Positions 37,191 to 46,109 of a DNA stretch of 64,000 nucleotides are shown piece by piece (positions within the stretch are counted from its first letter, which is position 1; every line of letters begins with the position of its first letter). A program made the translations under genes and the position numbers. The notes below the pieces were generated by a model. It saw only the letters and a list, made by a program, of their open reading frames with translations. It was not told where the DNA came from and did no database searches. Source of the DNA: Hoeflea prorocentri (lineage in GTDB: Bacteria; Pseudomonadota; Alphaproteobacteria; Rhizobiales; Rhizobiaceae); assembly GCF_027944115.1 (NCBI RefSeq), contig NZ_JAPJZI010000001.1, positions 3,658,001 to 3,722,000 on the forward strand. Direction: 5' to 3'.

Positions 37191-38480
37191 TCAGGCTGCT
37201 TTGGGCTCCGAATCGTCTTGCATTCTCACGGCCAGATACGCCGAAAACGCATTGAGTGCGGCCAGGGCCACCAGCGACAAAAGCACGCTGTGCAATTGAG
37301 CAAGCATACCGAGACCTGCGGCGAAGATGATGCCGCCAATCCCTGCAACAACATCACCGAGGGCGACCATATAGGGACGATCCTGCTCCGACGACATCGA
37401 GAGGAGGTAAAGATAACGTCCGTTTTGAACGCCACCGATCCCAAACGACAAAAAGAAGATTGTCGTGGCATAGACCCACGGATTGCTGGCGAGCCCGAAC
37501 AGGTCGAAGACAATCGCAGTCAATGCTGAAAAGGACGCAATGGCCGATGCGCCGGCGATCGTATACCGGATCGGGTGCCGGACCAGTTTTCGCCAAAGCA
37601 GCGCTCCAAGCGCGGTGCCGGCACTCGTCGCGGTCACAAATATACTCAGGATATGGGGCGTCGACAGGTGATAGGTGGCGGCATGTATCGTATAGAACGG
37701 CGTTGCAAGCTCGACCGACAAAAAGAATATGCGGGATACAAGGAACTTCCTGTACCAGGCATATTGGACCGCCAGCGCCCATCCGCGAGCGACCTCGGCC
37801 ATGAAGCCGAGCTTATCCTCCGATTGAGGTTCGGCGGCTTGTTCAGACGGCGGCGTCTTTGTCACCACAACCCGATAAAGAAACATGCAGGCCATCAGAA
37901 GCGAAACGACACCCATCCACAAAAGAACGCGGTGGCGCTGGTAGGGTGTGTCGCCCGCCATGAAGTCGCGGGTGAGCCAGACGGCCACGATCGCCACGAC
38001 GCAACTGCCCGCAAGTTGGGTAAAAACAATCTCGCCACGGTCGCGTTCACCCAGCTCAGATCCGTAGATCTGATTGCTTCCGAGGGCCCAGATCCCGACG
38101 CAGAGACCCAGAACAATGGAGACGACGATAAACAGCGCCGCCGCAATCCAGACGGGCAGGCTTTCCGCCGACAACGCGACAAGTGCCAGAACGCCGGCGA
38201 TGACAAGATTTGGAAGCATCATCGCATATTTGGCGCGCGCGCCGATCTTTATGTAAGGCGAGACCAGAGCCTCGATGATCATGCGCGCGGCCTTCACGCA
38301 TGGAAGAAGGAGCGTTGCAATGAATTGCGGCGCACCAAGCGCCAGGTAGAGAAACGGCAACACCATTCCCGGACTGGCAACGATGTCGGAAACCGATTCG
38401 CCGATTCCCGACCACAACAGGTAGGACCGGTTTTTGTTCGAGCCGGATGCGGGTGTTTTACCCAACTGTTTTGTCCACAC
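37191..38480 (-). CDS. MFS-type transporter
   Basis: A polytopic protein of about 429 residues from GTG 38480 (NRSYLLWSGIGESVSDIVASP follows soon after), with about 11-12 hydrophobic segments such as FIVVSIVLGLCVGIWALGS, and ending in a hydrophilic tail DDSEPKAA. Overall layout fits the major facilitator superfamily; the substrate is unknown. An open frame continues upstream to 38633, but that part is decayed dcd sequence and spacer, so GTG 38480 is preferred. A short, internally deleted copy lies at 36203-36306. Confidence 0.78.
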   Translation of the reverse strand: MWTKQLGKTPASGSNKNRSYLLWSGIGESVSDIVASPGMVLPFLYLALGAPQFIATLLLPCVKAARMIIEALVSPYIKIGARAKYAMMLPNLVIAGVLALVALSAESLPVWIAAALFIVVSIVLGLCVGIWALGSNQIYGSELGERDRGEIVFTQLAGSCVVAIVAVWLTRDFMAGDTPYQRHRVLLWMGVVSLLMACMFLYRVVVTKTPPSEQAAEPQSEDKLGFMAEVARGWALAVQYAWYRKFLVSRIFFLSVELATPFYTIHAATYHLSTPHILSIFVTATSAGTALGALLWRKLVRHPIRYTIAGASAIASFSALTAIVFDLFGLASNPWVYATTIFFLSFGIGGVQNGRYLYLLSMSSEQDRPYMVALGDVVAGIGGIIFAAGLGMLAQLHSVLLSLVALAALNAFSAYLAVRMQDDSEPKAA

Positions 38481-38612
38481 ATTATGGCCCGGTGGGCCGC
38501 GTCGCACCCGACCGTAACACCGAAGGTCCGCTTTGTCCGCATATGCAAGAGTTTTGCACAGCAGGTGGCCATCACTGCAGTGAGGGTCAAAGGGCTCTGT
38601 GGTCACTTGGTC

Positions 38613-38683
38613 AAAGTGCCTGGAGAGCTTCAAGCGTTCCAGTTTGTCAGCAACGCCATGGTCCGGGCCCGGTAGGCCGTTTC
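38613..38683 (-). pseudogene. Decayed, doubly deleted copy of dcd
   Basis: Read on the minus strand, 38669-38613 encodes PDHGVADKLERLKLSRHF after one Gly. The first part matches residues near 55-68 of the intact dCTP deaminase (GPDHGVADKLERLK), and the last matches its C-terminus (LKLSKHF). They are joined in frame at the shared LKL codons, so almost the whole gene between is missing. Just upstream, 38683-38669 encodes ETAYR, also found in intact dcd (LGETAYR), separated by a second short deletion that shifts the frame. The region from 38684 to 38909 holds nothing else recognisable. Confidence 0.75.
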
Positions 38684-38909
38684 ATCGGGACAGGCCGCAA
38701 ATATCTTTATGCGCTCCCGCATCCTGCTGCTGACCCTGTTTGCTGCCCCGCCCCCATTGTAAAAGAAAGTAATACAGCCCGCATCGGGCAGGCTGCCAAA
38801 ATACATATCATTGTCCTGCTGAACATTCGAGCTTCAAAGAACTGCAAAAACAAGTGATATTTGGGATATTACCTCTTATTTTCGTCCATTTCTTTCCGAG
38901 GGATCGAGT

Positions 38910-40775
38910 ATGACGCAAGATACAAACGGCTCTGACGGCCATATCTCGATCGTTTACTTTCACGGCATGGGAAGCCAGCGCCGGTTTGAGGAAACCAGCC
39001 GTCTGGTTGACCGGCTTGACAGGTTTTTGGAAAGCGTCTTCAAAAGAGGAAAACCGTTCGGCAAACTGCGACGCATTCGGGCGCGTGCAGAGACCGGCAA
39101 TACGCCCAACGACCCGGACGTCACGTTCATTCGCGCAATCCATCTTCCCGGAGACGAATCGGAAAGCCAGAATCCGACAAAGGCGCAATTTTACGAGGCA
39201 TATTGGGCCGATGAGATGCAGGAGAAACGCTCCGTCTATGCGGTCATCAAGTGGATCCTCCGGCAGATCTGGCGCCCCATAACGATGGTCTGGACCCCCT
39301 GGGGGGAAAGACAGCGTGTCAAACGTGCATCATTGGTTGAGTTGCTGGAGGAAAAAACCCAATGGCCGGAAGGCACAATCGAAACGGATTTCAAGAGGCT
39401 GCTGAAGCACTATAACGACTTTGACCATCCGAGATGGACCCGGATGGCCGCGCGCCTTGCAAATCAGGGCGTATCCGGGACGTCAGATTTCACCGGCTTC
39501 CTGCACATGATCGACGTGCGAAACCGCGGCAAGCCCGATCGGATCGAACGCCTCACGAAACTGGCGCGCGCCTGGCGGCGGAGATATGTCTGGCGCGAGG
39601 TCCGGAATTTCGCATTCATGTGCAGCCTTCTGCTTGCGATCGTGCTGGTCGTTCTGCTTCTGTCCGCCGGCGTCTTGGCCGCGTTGCTGCAAGTGCCGAC
39701 AGCACTGGATTGGTTCGGCCTGGCCAACAAAATATCGCTACCCGATGTGATGGAACCGAACTGGAAGAATGCGCTTGGGATCGGTTTTGGCATCCTGCTT
39801 GCTCTTGGTCTTCGGGACTTTCTGGTAAACCGGCTGGCTGATGTGGAAGCGTGGTCGACATATGCGGAAACGGATGAGAAATTTCGAAAGCGTGAAGCGA
39901 TCCTCAACAAGTCCGTGAACCTGCTGACGCATGTCGTTCAACAACCGGCATGCAAACGCGTCGTGGTCGTCGCCCATTCGTTGGGGACCAGTGTTGCCTA
40001 TGATACGCTCCTGGCCGCGGTTCATGCCAACAGAGCCGTCAATGCTCAGGAGACGATGACCGGGCGGGTTGATTTTAACAAGGTCAGCCACTTCGTCACC
40101 CTGGCCTCGCCCATTGACAAGATTTCCTACTTCTTTGAGAGCTTCCAGAGCCCGGTCCGGCGATATCTCAAGATCTACGAAGAACTGCGTGGAGATATCG
40201 GCACATCGCCGTTTTCGAAATCCGGCAGGCAACCGCATATTCATTGGGTCAACATATGGGACGAGATGGATATCATCTCCGGCCCATTGCATTCGCCCGC
40301 GGCGCGCGAGTGGACCGAAGCGCGGGTTGATAACGTTCAGGTCAACAGCCTGACCTATTTTAACCCCGGCGCGGCCCACAATGCCTATTTCGACAATTAC
40401 AACGTCATCGAAATTCTGTTCGATGTCATCTTCCGGAACAAGGGCAACTATCCGGCCGCCAACGTCAAACGGAAACAACCACCGAACGGGGATGCCTCGA
40501 ACTCTGTCTATCGTGCCGTGGACTTCGGCCCGAGCAAGGGTGAAGCCGGCTATGCCAGATATTATCTGCTCAGCCTCGCCCTGGCTCCATGGGCCTGGCT
40601 GGTTTTTCTGATCAGCCGGATCGGCCAGGTTGAGCCGGTCGTATCCGTGTTGATGTGGATCGCCATCGTGCTGACTGCTCTTCCGTTGCTCGGCTTTCTC
40701 GGGAAGTTCGTCAAACAAAGTGAGCTTACATCACCGCTGAAGCAAAGCGGGTCGGGGCGGCATCCAGGCGGCTGA
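38910..40775 (+). CDS. Large membrane-anchored alpha/beta hydrolase (lipase-like)
   Basis: A 621-residue protein of no family I can name. It starts with a lipase-type oxyanion segment YFHGMGSQ (residues 16-23). The nucleophile elbow is VVAHSLGTS (S357). Candidate acid residues are D451 or D454 in IWDEMDIISG, and the His is H490 in AHNAYFDN, so the triad is intact. Four hydrophobic segments lie near 237-262, 286-304, 551-569 and 576-599. There is no signal peptide and no obvious partner or immunity gene. It sits between a decayed dcd fragment and intact dcd. Confidence 0.78.
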   Translation: MTQDTNGSDGHISIVYFHGMGSQRRFEETSRLVDRLDRFLESVFKRGKPFGKLRRIRARAETGNTPNDPDVTFIRAIHLPGDESESQNPTKAQFYEAYWADEMQEKRSVYAVIKWILRQIWRPITMVWTPWGERQRVKRASLVELLEEKTQWPEGTIETDFKRLLKHYNDFDHPRWTRMAARLANQGVSGTSDFTGFLHMIDVRNRGKPDRIERLTKLARAWRRRYVWREVRNFAFMCSLLLAIVLVVLLLSAGVLAALLQVPTALDWFGLANKISLPDVMEPNWKNALGIGFGILLALGLRDFLVNRLADVEAWSTYAETDEKFRKREAILNKSVNLLTHVVQQPACKRVVVVAHSLGTSVAYDTLLAAVHANRAVNAQETMTGRVDFNKVSHFVTLASPIDKISYFFESFQSPVRRYLKIYEELRGDIGTSPFSKSGRQPHIHWVNIWDEMDIISGPLHSPAAREWTEARVDNVQVNSLTYFNPGAAHNAYFDNYNVIEILFDVIFRNKGNYPAANVKRKQPPNGDASNSVYRAVDFGPSKGEAGYARYYLLSLALAPWAWLVFLISRIGQVEPVVSVLMWIAIVLTALPLLGFLGKFVKQSELTSPLKQSGSGRHPGG

Positions 40776-40776
40776 G

Positions 40777-41865
40777 TTACGTTCGAAAATGCTTGGAGAG
40801 CTTCAGGCCCTGGGCCTGGTAGTTCGAGCCGAGGTCGGAACCGTAAAGCGCCCTGGGGCGTTCCAGCATGTGTTCGTAGATGAGCCGCCCGACGATCTGG
40901 CCGTGCTCGAGGATGAACGGCACTTCGTGGCTGCGCACTTCGAGGACGGCGCGGCTGCCGGAGCCGCCGGCATCGGAGTGGCCAAAGCCGGGGTCGAAGA
41001 AACCGGCATAGTGGACCCGGAATTCGCCAACCAGAGGGTCGAATGGCGTCATCTCGGCGGCATAGAGCGGCGGCACATGCACTGCCTCGCGCGAGACAAG
41101 GATGTAAAACTCGTCCGGGTCGAGGATGATATAGCCATTGCCGCGCGTGTAGACCGGCTCCCAGAAATCGAGAACATCGTGCTGCGCCTTGAGGTCGACA
41201 TCGATCACGGAGGTGTGGTGCTTGCCGCGATATCCGGCAAGCCCGTCCGGCCCGCTTTCAAGATCGACCGACAGAGCGATGCCGCCCCCGGAGATGTTGG
41301 GCGTATCAGAGGCAACCAGCACTTCGGCCTCGTGCAGACGGGCAAGCGCGGCCTCGTCCAACCCGGCACTGCCCTTGCGGAAACGGATTTGCGAAAGGCG
41401 CGAGCCGGTGCGCGCGACGATGGGAAACGTGCGCGGGCTGACTTCCAGATAAAGCGGCCCCTTGTAGCCGGCCGGAATCTTGTCGAACTCCTGCGTCCTG
41501 TCGGCCATGACCCGGGTGAATATGTCGAGGCGGCCGGTCGAGCTTTTCGGATTGGCCGAGGCGGAAATCTCATCCGGCAGATCAAGGCTTTCCAGCAGCG
41601 GCACGATATAGACACAGCCGGTTTCCAGAACCGCACCATTTCGCAGGTCGATCTCGTGCAGTTTCAGACGTTCAAGCTTGTCGGCAACCCCGTGATCCGG
41701 CCCCGGCAGGAAGCTGGCACGGACCCGGTAGGCCGTCTCTCCGAGGCGCAGGTCCAGGCTTGCCGGCTGGATCTGGTCGTCATCGAGCGCACGGGGTGCC
41801 TTCAGCCTCCCGCCGTCAAAGAGCGCCGCAATATCCAGATCGGCTAAAATTCCTTCTGCAGCCAT
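40777..41865 (-). CDS. dcd: 2'-deoxycytidine 5'-triphosphate deaminase (alphaproteobacterial long form)
   Basis: A 362-residue enzyme that deaminates dCTP to dUTP for thymidylate synthesis. It is nearly twice the size of the classical Dcd and matches the long alphaproteobacterial type made of two dUTPase-fold halves. Visible are DDDQIQPASLDLRLGETAYRV, ISASANPKSSTGRLDIFTRV, SQIRFRKGSA and, in the second half, VHYAGFFDPGFGHSD. The start is followed upstream by the SAM-II-controlled metZ gene on the other strand. A shortened copy lies at 38613-38683. Confidence 0.93.
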   Translation of the reverse strand: MAAEGILADLDIAALFDGGRLKAPRALDDDQIQPASLDLRLGETAYRVRASFLPGPDHGVADKLERLKLHEIDLRNGAVLETGCVYIVPLLESLDLPDEISASANPKSSTGRLDIFTRVMADRTQEFDKIPAGYKGPLYLEVSPRTFPIVARTGSRLSQIRFRKGSAGLDEAALARLHEAEVLVASDTPNISGGGIALSVDLESGPDGLAGYRGKHHTSVIDVDLKAQHDVLDFWEPVYTRGNGYIILDPDEFYILVSREAVHVPPLYAAEMTPFDPLVGEFRVHYAGFFDPGFGHSDAGGSGSRAVLEVRSHEVPFILEHGQIVGRLIYEHMLERPRALYGSDLGSNYQAQGLKLSKHFRT

Positions 41866-41912
41866 GCCTCAATCCCCTGCTGTCGCCTTGTATCAAATAC
41901 AGCGCGGCACGA

Positions 41913-41941
41913 TTGACGCAAGAAGGTCCGGTCTGTAAAGA
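41913..41941 (+). promoter_or_regulatory. Sigma-70-type promoter of metZ
   Basis: TTGACG (41913-41918) and TAAAGA (41936-41941) are spaced by 17 bp. The predicted start, about 41948, lies exactly at the beginning of the SAM-II riboswitch. Confidence 0.7.
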
Positions 41942-41949
41942 AGCCTTAT

Positions 41950-42003
41950 CCCGTGGTGATTTGGCCGACCGGCTTGCTGCCACGTTAAACAAGTCGCTAA
42001 AAG
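41950..42003 (+). ncRNA. SAM-II riboswitch upstream of metZ
   Basis: The sequence contains the conserved SAM-II elements: CCCGTGGTGATTTGG, then GGCTTGC, CCACGTTAAAC and AAGTCGCTAAA. CGTGG (41952-41956) pairs with CCACG (41980-41984) as P1, and the 3' part forms the pseudoknot. SAM binding lowers metZ expression when methionine and SAM are plentiful; an intrinsic terminator follows 12 nt later. Confidence 0.93.
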
Positions 42004-42014
42004 GTCGGGTGTGT

Positions 42015-42047
42015 AACCGGCTGGCGATGATCGCAAGCCGGTTTTTT
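42015..42047 (+). terminator. Riboswitch-controlled terminator in the metZ leader
   Basis: AACCGGCT (42015-42022) pairs with AGCCGGTT (42036-42043), followed by a T-run to 42047, 15 bp before the metZ ATG. Its location after the SAM-II aptamer indicates transcriptional attenuation. Confidence 0.85.
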
Positions 42048-42061
42048 GTTGGGTAAAAACG

Positions 42062-43264
42062 ATGACGGACAAGAACAAACCGCAAAACACGTCAAACTGG
42101 CGTCCCGCGACGCAGATGGTCCATGGCGGCACCAGCCGTTCGCAGTTCGGCGAAACGTCCGAAGCGATGTTTTTGACGCAGGGCTTTGTCTATGACAGCG
42201 CCGAAGCTGCCGAGGCGCGTTTCAAGGGCGAGGATTGCGGCTTTATCTATTCACGATACGCCAACCCGACAGTCGATATGTTCGAAAAGCGCATGTGCGC
42301 CCTGGAAGACGCGGAAGATGCGCGGGCGACGGCGTCCGGGATGGCAGCCGTTTCGGCAGCGCTGCTGTGCCAGGTGAAGGCGGGCGATCACGTCGTTGCA
42401 GCCCGGGCTCTCTTCGGCTCCTGCCGCTGGGTCGTCGAAACGCTGATGCCGCAATACGGCATCGAGACAACACTGATCGACGGCACAGACCTTGCCAACT
42501 GGCAAGGAGCCGTACGGCCCAACACCAAGGTGTTTTTCCTGGAAAGCCCGACCAACCCGACTCTGGAGGTCATCGACATTGCCGGAGTTGCGGAGATTGC
42601 CAACGCCATCGGCGCAAAGGTCGTGGTGGACAATGTCTTTGCAACGCCGCTCTACCAGAAACCATTGGCGCTTGGCGCGCATATCGTTGTCTATTCGGCC
42701 ACCAAGCACATTGATGGTCAGGGCCGTTGCCTTGGCGGGATCGTGCTGTCCACGAAGGACTGGATCGAGGAACACCTGCACGATTATTTTCGCCATACCG
42801 GGCCGTCCCTGTCCCCTTTCAACGCGTGGACCCTCCTGAAAGGGCTGGAAACCCTGCCCCTCAGGGTGCGCCAACAGACAGAAAGCGCCGGACGGATTGC
42901 GGACTATCTGGCGGGTCACAGCTCAATCAAGCGGGTGATTTATCCGGGGCGCGCGGACCATCCACAGGCGGATATCGTCGCAAGGCAGATGTCGGGCGGC
43001 TCGACGCTCGTGGCCTTCGAGATCGATGGCGGCAAGCCGGCTGCCTTTGCCTTTGAAAACGCACTGGAGATTGTCCGTATTTCCAACAATCTCGGCGATG
43101 CGAAGAGCCTGATCACCCACCCGTCGACCACGACACACAAGAACCTGGCCGAAGAGGCCCGCGCCGAACTCGGCATCACCGATGCAACCGTGCGCCTTTC
43201 GGTCGGGCTTGAGGATGCGGACGACCTGATCGCCGATATCGACCGGGCGCTGTCATCGGTCTGA
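42062..43264 (+). CDS. metZ: O-succinylhomoserine sulfhydrylase
   Basis: A 400-residue PLP enzyme of the Cys/Met metabolism family that makes homocysteine from O-succinylhomoserine and sulfide. Key segments are YSRYANPTVDMFEKRM, the PLP-lysine motif YSATKHIDGQGRCLGG, and GDAKSLITHPSTTTH near the end. The SAM-II riboswitch and attenuator in its leader support the methionine role. The O-succinyl versus O-acetyl choice is by typical alphaproteobacterial annotation. The convergent CDP-alcohol transferase begins 7 bp after the stop. Confidence 0.93.
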   Translation: MTDKNKPQNTSNWRPATQMVHGGTSRSQFGETSEAMFLTQGFVYDSAEAAEARFKGEDCGFIYSRYANPTVDMFEKRMCALEDAEDARATASGMAAVSAALLCQVKAGDHVVAARALFGSCRWVVETLMPQYGIETTLIDGTDLANWQGAVRPNTKVFFLESPTNPTLEVIDIAGVAEIANAIGAKVVVDNVFATPLYQKPLALGAHIVVYSATKHIDGQGRCLGGIVLSTKDWIEEHLHDYFRHTGPSLSPFNAWTLLKGLETLPLRVRQQTESAGRIADYLAGHSSIKRVIYPGRADHPQADIVARQMSGGSTLVAFEIDGGKPAAFAFENALEIVRISNNLGDAKSLITHPSTTTHKNLAEEARAELGITDATVRLSVGLEDADDLIADIDRALSSV

Positions 43265-43271
43265 TGCCGTT

Positions 43272-43883
43272 CTATCGCCGGCTAAACACCCGGCCGGCGA
43301 GCACAATGCGCGACAGGGCCGTATAAAAGCAGATCGCGGCATAGATATAGGCGATGACGACGAAGGCCGAGGGAAAGATGCAGACAATTACGAACATGGC
43401 AATGGTCTCGGTCGCTTCGGCAAGGCCGGTCGTGAAATAAAGCGATTTTTCTCCGCGGACCGTACTGTGCATATCATAGCGTTCGGCCATGATCGCATAG
43501 GCCAGGAACGTTGAGCCGTTGACATAAAAAGACAGGATCAGGACAGCGCCGGCAACCGCATTGGCCTGCGGATCTGCAAGCACAAACCCCAGCGGTATCG
43601 AGCCGTAGAAGACAAAATCGAGGACGATGTCGAGATAGCCACCGAAATCGGTCGATTCGGTCGCCTTGGCGATCGCGCCGTCGAGACCATCACAGAACCG
43701 GCTCACAAGCAGGAGAAAGAGGCCGACCCAATAGGCGTTCTGCCAGATCGCAAAGGCTGCGGCGAGGCCGATCACACAGCCAACAACCGTTACCGTGTTG
43801 GCCGTGACACCCCAGGCGGCAACCCGCCTTCCGCAGGCATCGAGAGGCGGATTGATGATCTCCCGAACCGCACCGTCCAGCAT
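43272..43883 (-). CDS. CDP-alcohol phosphatidyltransferase family protein
   Basis: A 203-residue integral membrane protein with about six hydrophobic segments and the CDP-alcohol phosphatidyltransferase motif DGLDGAIAKATESTDFGGYL, continuing to DIVLD. All four catalytic aspartates are present, with Lys instead of the usual Arg after the Ala. It transfers a phosphatidyl or phospho-alcohol group in lipid synthesis; acceptor unknown. It is convergent with metZ. Conserved upstream position near apaG is typical of rhizobial genomes. Confidence 0.9.
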   Translation of the reverse strand: MLDGAVREIINPPLDACGRRVAAWGVTANTVTVVGCVIGLAAAFAIWQNAYWVGLFLLLVSRFCDGLDGAIAKATESTDFGGYLDIVLDFVFYGSIPLGFVLADPQANAVAGAVLILSFYVNGSTFLAYAIMAERYDMHSTVRGEKSLYFTTGLAEATETIAMFVIVCIFPSAFVVIAYIYAAICFYTALSRIVLAGRVFSRR

Positions 43884-44262
43884 GATGTCTCCTTCCAGCG
43901 AAACGTGCGCAACCGTACAATCGGCGGACCTTAATTGTGTTCATGCATACAGCTTTCGCGGAAGCGTGAAAGCCATCATTTCTCACAATCGCGTCACCGT
44001 GAATTTACCCGGAGCCGCTGTTCATAGCCTTAGAGCCTATCTTGTTTAAATGGAAACATTTGATGGCGGAAAACCGGCCCATTCGGCAATGCGCGTCGCG
44101 CGGCGCGATGTGGGGCATCTCAGACAAGATACGCTCCAAACCCATCGCCTGGACATTGCACGTCTTAAGCCTGTTGAGAAAACCGGATTCCCCTGCGCAA
44201 GATGATGTTTTATACAGACGGCGGTAGGATTGATGGAGAATGAGCGGGAAGGCTCGATCACA
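43884..44262. other. Intergenic region upstream of apaG
   Basis: This 379-bp divergent gap holds the promoters of the CDP-alcohol transferase and apaG. A possible ORF of 61 codons at 44042-44227 has no recognisable features and is not called. TTTCGCGGAAGCGTGAAA near 43951 is a short imperfect palindrome. Confidence 0.45.
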
Positions 44263-44655
44263 ATGTACCGGGCGCTGACACACGATATCGAGATAACGGT
44301 CGAACCGTTCTATCTCGAAGAGCAATCCGAGCCGGACGACAACAGGTTCGTCTGGGGCTATCGGATTGTCATCGTCAATCATTCGGACGAGACGGTCCAA
44401 TTGCGTGACCGTTTCTGGCAGATCACCGATGCTGCCGGCCAGATTGACGAAATTAGCGGTGAAGGGGTTGTTGGCAAGCAACCCGTTCTGGAGCCGGGGG
44501 AACAGTTCGAATATTCGTCCGGGTGTCCGCTCGACACTTCCTCCGGCATGATGGTCGGCCAGTACCGCATGGAGCGAGAGGACGGCAAGAGCTTCATGGT
44601 CGACATACCGGCCTTCTCTCTCGACGTACCGGGAATAACGAGAACGCTCAATTGA
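44263..44655 (+). CDS. apaG: ApaG protein
   Basis: A 130-residue ApaG beta-sandwich protein: [27 protein letters not shown], the GPGE-like [22 protein letters not shown] and GQYRMERED. The family is linked to Co2+/Mg2+ homeostasis and possibly nucleoside polyphosphate binding. ATG 44263 ([10 protein letters not shown]) is the conserved start, behind GGGAAGG; ATG 44233 is possible. Its stop overlaps the TTG start of trkH, so the two are coupled. Confidence 0.92.
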   Translation: MYRALTHDIEITVEPFYLEEQSEPDDNRFVWGYRIVIVNHSDETVQLRDRFWQITDAAGQIDEISGEGVVGKQPVLEPGEQFEYSSGCPLDTSSGMMVGQYRMEREDGKSFMVDIPAFSLDVPGITRTLN

Positions 44656-46109
44656 ACGGAGCACTCGATTTCCGACCGGTGGCGCTTGTCACCGGCATCC
44701 TGATCGCAACGCTGGGCGTGGCAATGCTGCTGCCGGCGATTGTCGATCTTGCCGCCAACAACAACGACTGGATGGTGTTCGTCGCAGCTTCGATGCTGAC
44801 GACGCTGATCGGTCTTTCGCTGTTTGCCGCGACGCGCGGTACACCGCGCGGACTGTCGACCCGGCAGGCCCTGTTGATGACCGTCGTTTCATGGCTTGCG
44901 CTCGTCGCTTTTGGCGCGTTGCCCTTCGTCTGGTCCGGCGTGGTTCCGACCTATACCGATGCCTTTTTTGAGTCCATGTCCGGGCTGACCACCACGGGGG
45001 CAACGGTGATCACCGATCTCGACGGGGCACCGCCGGGGATCCTGTTCTGGCGCGGTCTCCTGCAGTGGCTCGGCGGCCTCGGTATCATCGTCATGGCGAT
45101 CGCCGTTCTGCCGATGCTTCAGATCGGTGGTATGCAGCTCTTCAAGGCGGAAGCGTTCGATACGGCGGAAAAGATCCTGCCGCGTGCCACCCAGATTTCC
45201 AGTTCGATTACACTTGTCTTCATCGGCTTTACCGGAGCCTGCTGTATCCTTTATCTGGCGGCGGGCATGCCGATCGACGATGCCGTCATTCATGCCATGA
45301 CGACGGTGGCGACCGGCGGCTTTTCCACCAAGAACGAGTCCCTCGGCTATTTCAACAGTGCCGCCATCGATTGGATCGCCATCACCTTCATGATCCTGGG
45401 CTCGATCCCGTTCATCCTCTATGTGCAGGCGCTGCAGGGCCGCATTCGCCCGATCTTCCTCGATTCACAGGTGCGCGTCTTCATCGGGCTCCTGGCCATC
45501 GCAACGCTCATTGCCTGGCTGATGGCCCATTACGGCGAATATCACGTCGGCATCGAGGGATTGCGCTTTGCCGCCTTCAACGTGGTTTCGGTCACGACCG
45601 GCACCGGCTACGCCACCACCGATTACGGATTGTGGGGCTCGCACGCGATCTCGTTTTTCTTTGTCATCATGTTCATTGGCGGCTGCGCCGGCTCCACCTC
45701 CTGCGGCATCAAGATTTTCCGCTTCCAGGTGCTTTTCGAGGCGATCCGCCAGCACATCAATCAGGTGATGTATCCGAACGGCATCTTCAGACCGCGCTTT
45801 AACGGCCGACCGATCGATCAGCGGGTGATCGCATCGGTCATGAGCTTCATGTTCCTCTACGTGGTGAGTTTCGGCGTCCTCTCGATCGTCCTGATCCTGA
45901 CCGGCCTCGACACAACCACGGCTTTGTCCGGCGCCGGCTCGGCCATCTCGAATGTCGGTCCGGGGCTCGGCTCGATCATCGGACCGGCCGGCACCTACGC
46001 TCCGCTGAACGATCCTGCCAAATGGGCCCTTTCGGCAGGCATGCTGCTCGGCCGGCTCGAACTCTTCACGATTATGGTTCTTTTCCTGCCGCGCTTCTGG
46101 CGGAGTTAG
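44652..46109 (+). CDS. trkH: TrkH family potassium uptake protein
   Basis: A 485-residue membrane subunit of a K+ uptake system with four P-loop repeats. Filter segments include [39 protein letters not shown] and [12 protein letters not shown], each with the conserved Gly. The start is TTG 44652, overlapping the apaG stop (TTGA), because the frame upstream lies inside apaG. The end overlaps the convergent RND gene by 4 bp. TrkA is not encoded nearby. Confidence 0.9.
   Translation: MNGALDFRPVALVTGILIATLGVAMLLPAIVDLAANNNDWMVFVAASMLTTLIGLSLFAATRGTPRGLSTRQALLMTVVSWLALVAFGALPFVWSGVVPTYTDAFFESMSGLTTTGATVITDLDGAPPGILFWRGLLQWLGGLGIIVMAIAVLPMLQIGGMQLFKAEAFDTAEKILPRATQISSSITLVFIGFTGACCILYLAAGMPIDDAVIHAMTTVATGGFSTKNESLGYFNSAAIDWIAITFMILGSIPFILYVQALQGRIRPIFLDSQVRVFIGLLAIATLIAWLMAHYGEYHVGIEGLRFAAFNVVSVTTGTGYATTDYGLWGSHAISFFFVIMFIGGCAGSTSCGIKIFRFQVLFEAIRQHINQVMYPNGIFRPRFNGRPIDQRVIASVMSFMFLYVVSFGVLSIVLILTGLDTTTALSGAGSAISNVGPGLGSIIGPAGTYAPLNDPAKWALSAGMLLGRLELFTIMVLFLPRFWRS

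Noticed and set aside
37191-38633. Longer 480-residue version of the MFS protein
   Set aside because: The extra N-terminal 51 residues translate decayed dcd sequence and spacer from a TTG; GTG 38480 gives a normal MFS protein.
38709-38762. Short ORF resembling a signal peptide (MRSRILLLTLFAAPPPL) upstream of the hydrolase
   Set aside because: Only 17 codons, ends before any mature part, and lies in decayed spacer.
44042-44227. Possible 61-residue ORF upstream of apaG
   Set aside because: No ribosome site, domain or conserved-looking composition; it sits in a promoter gap.
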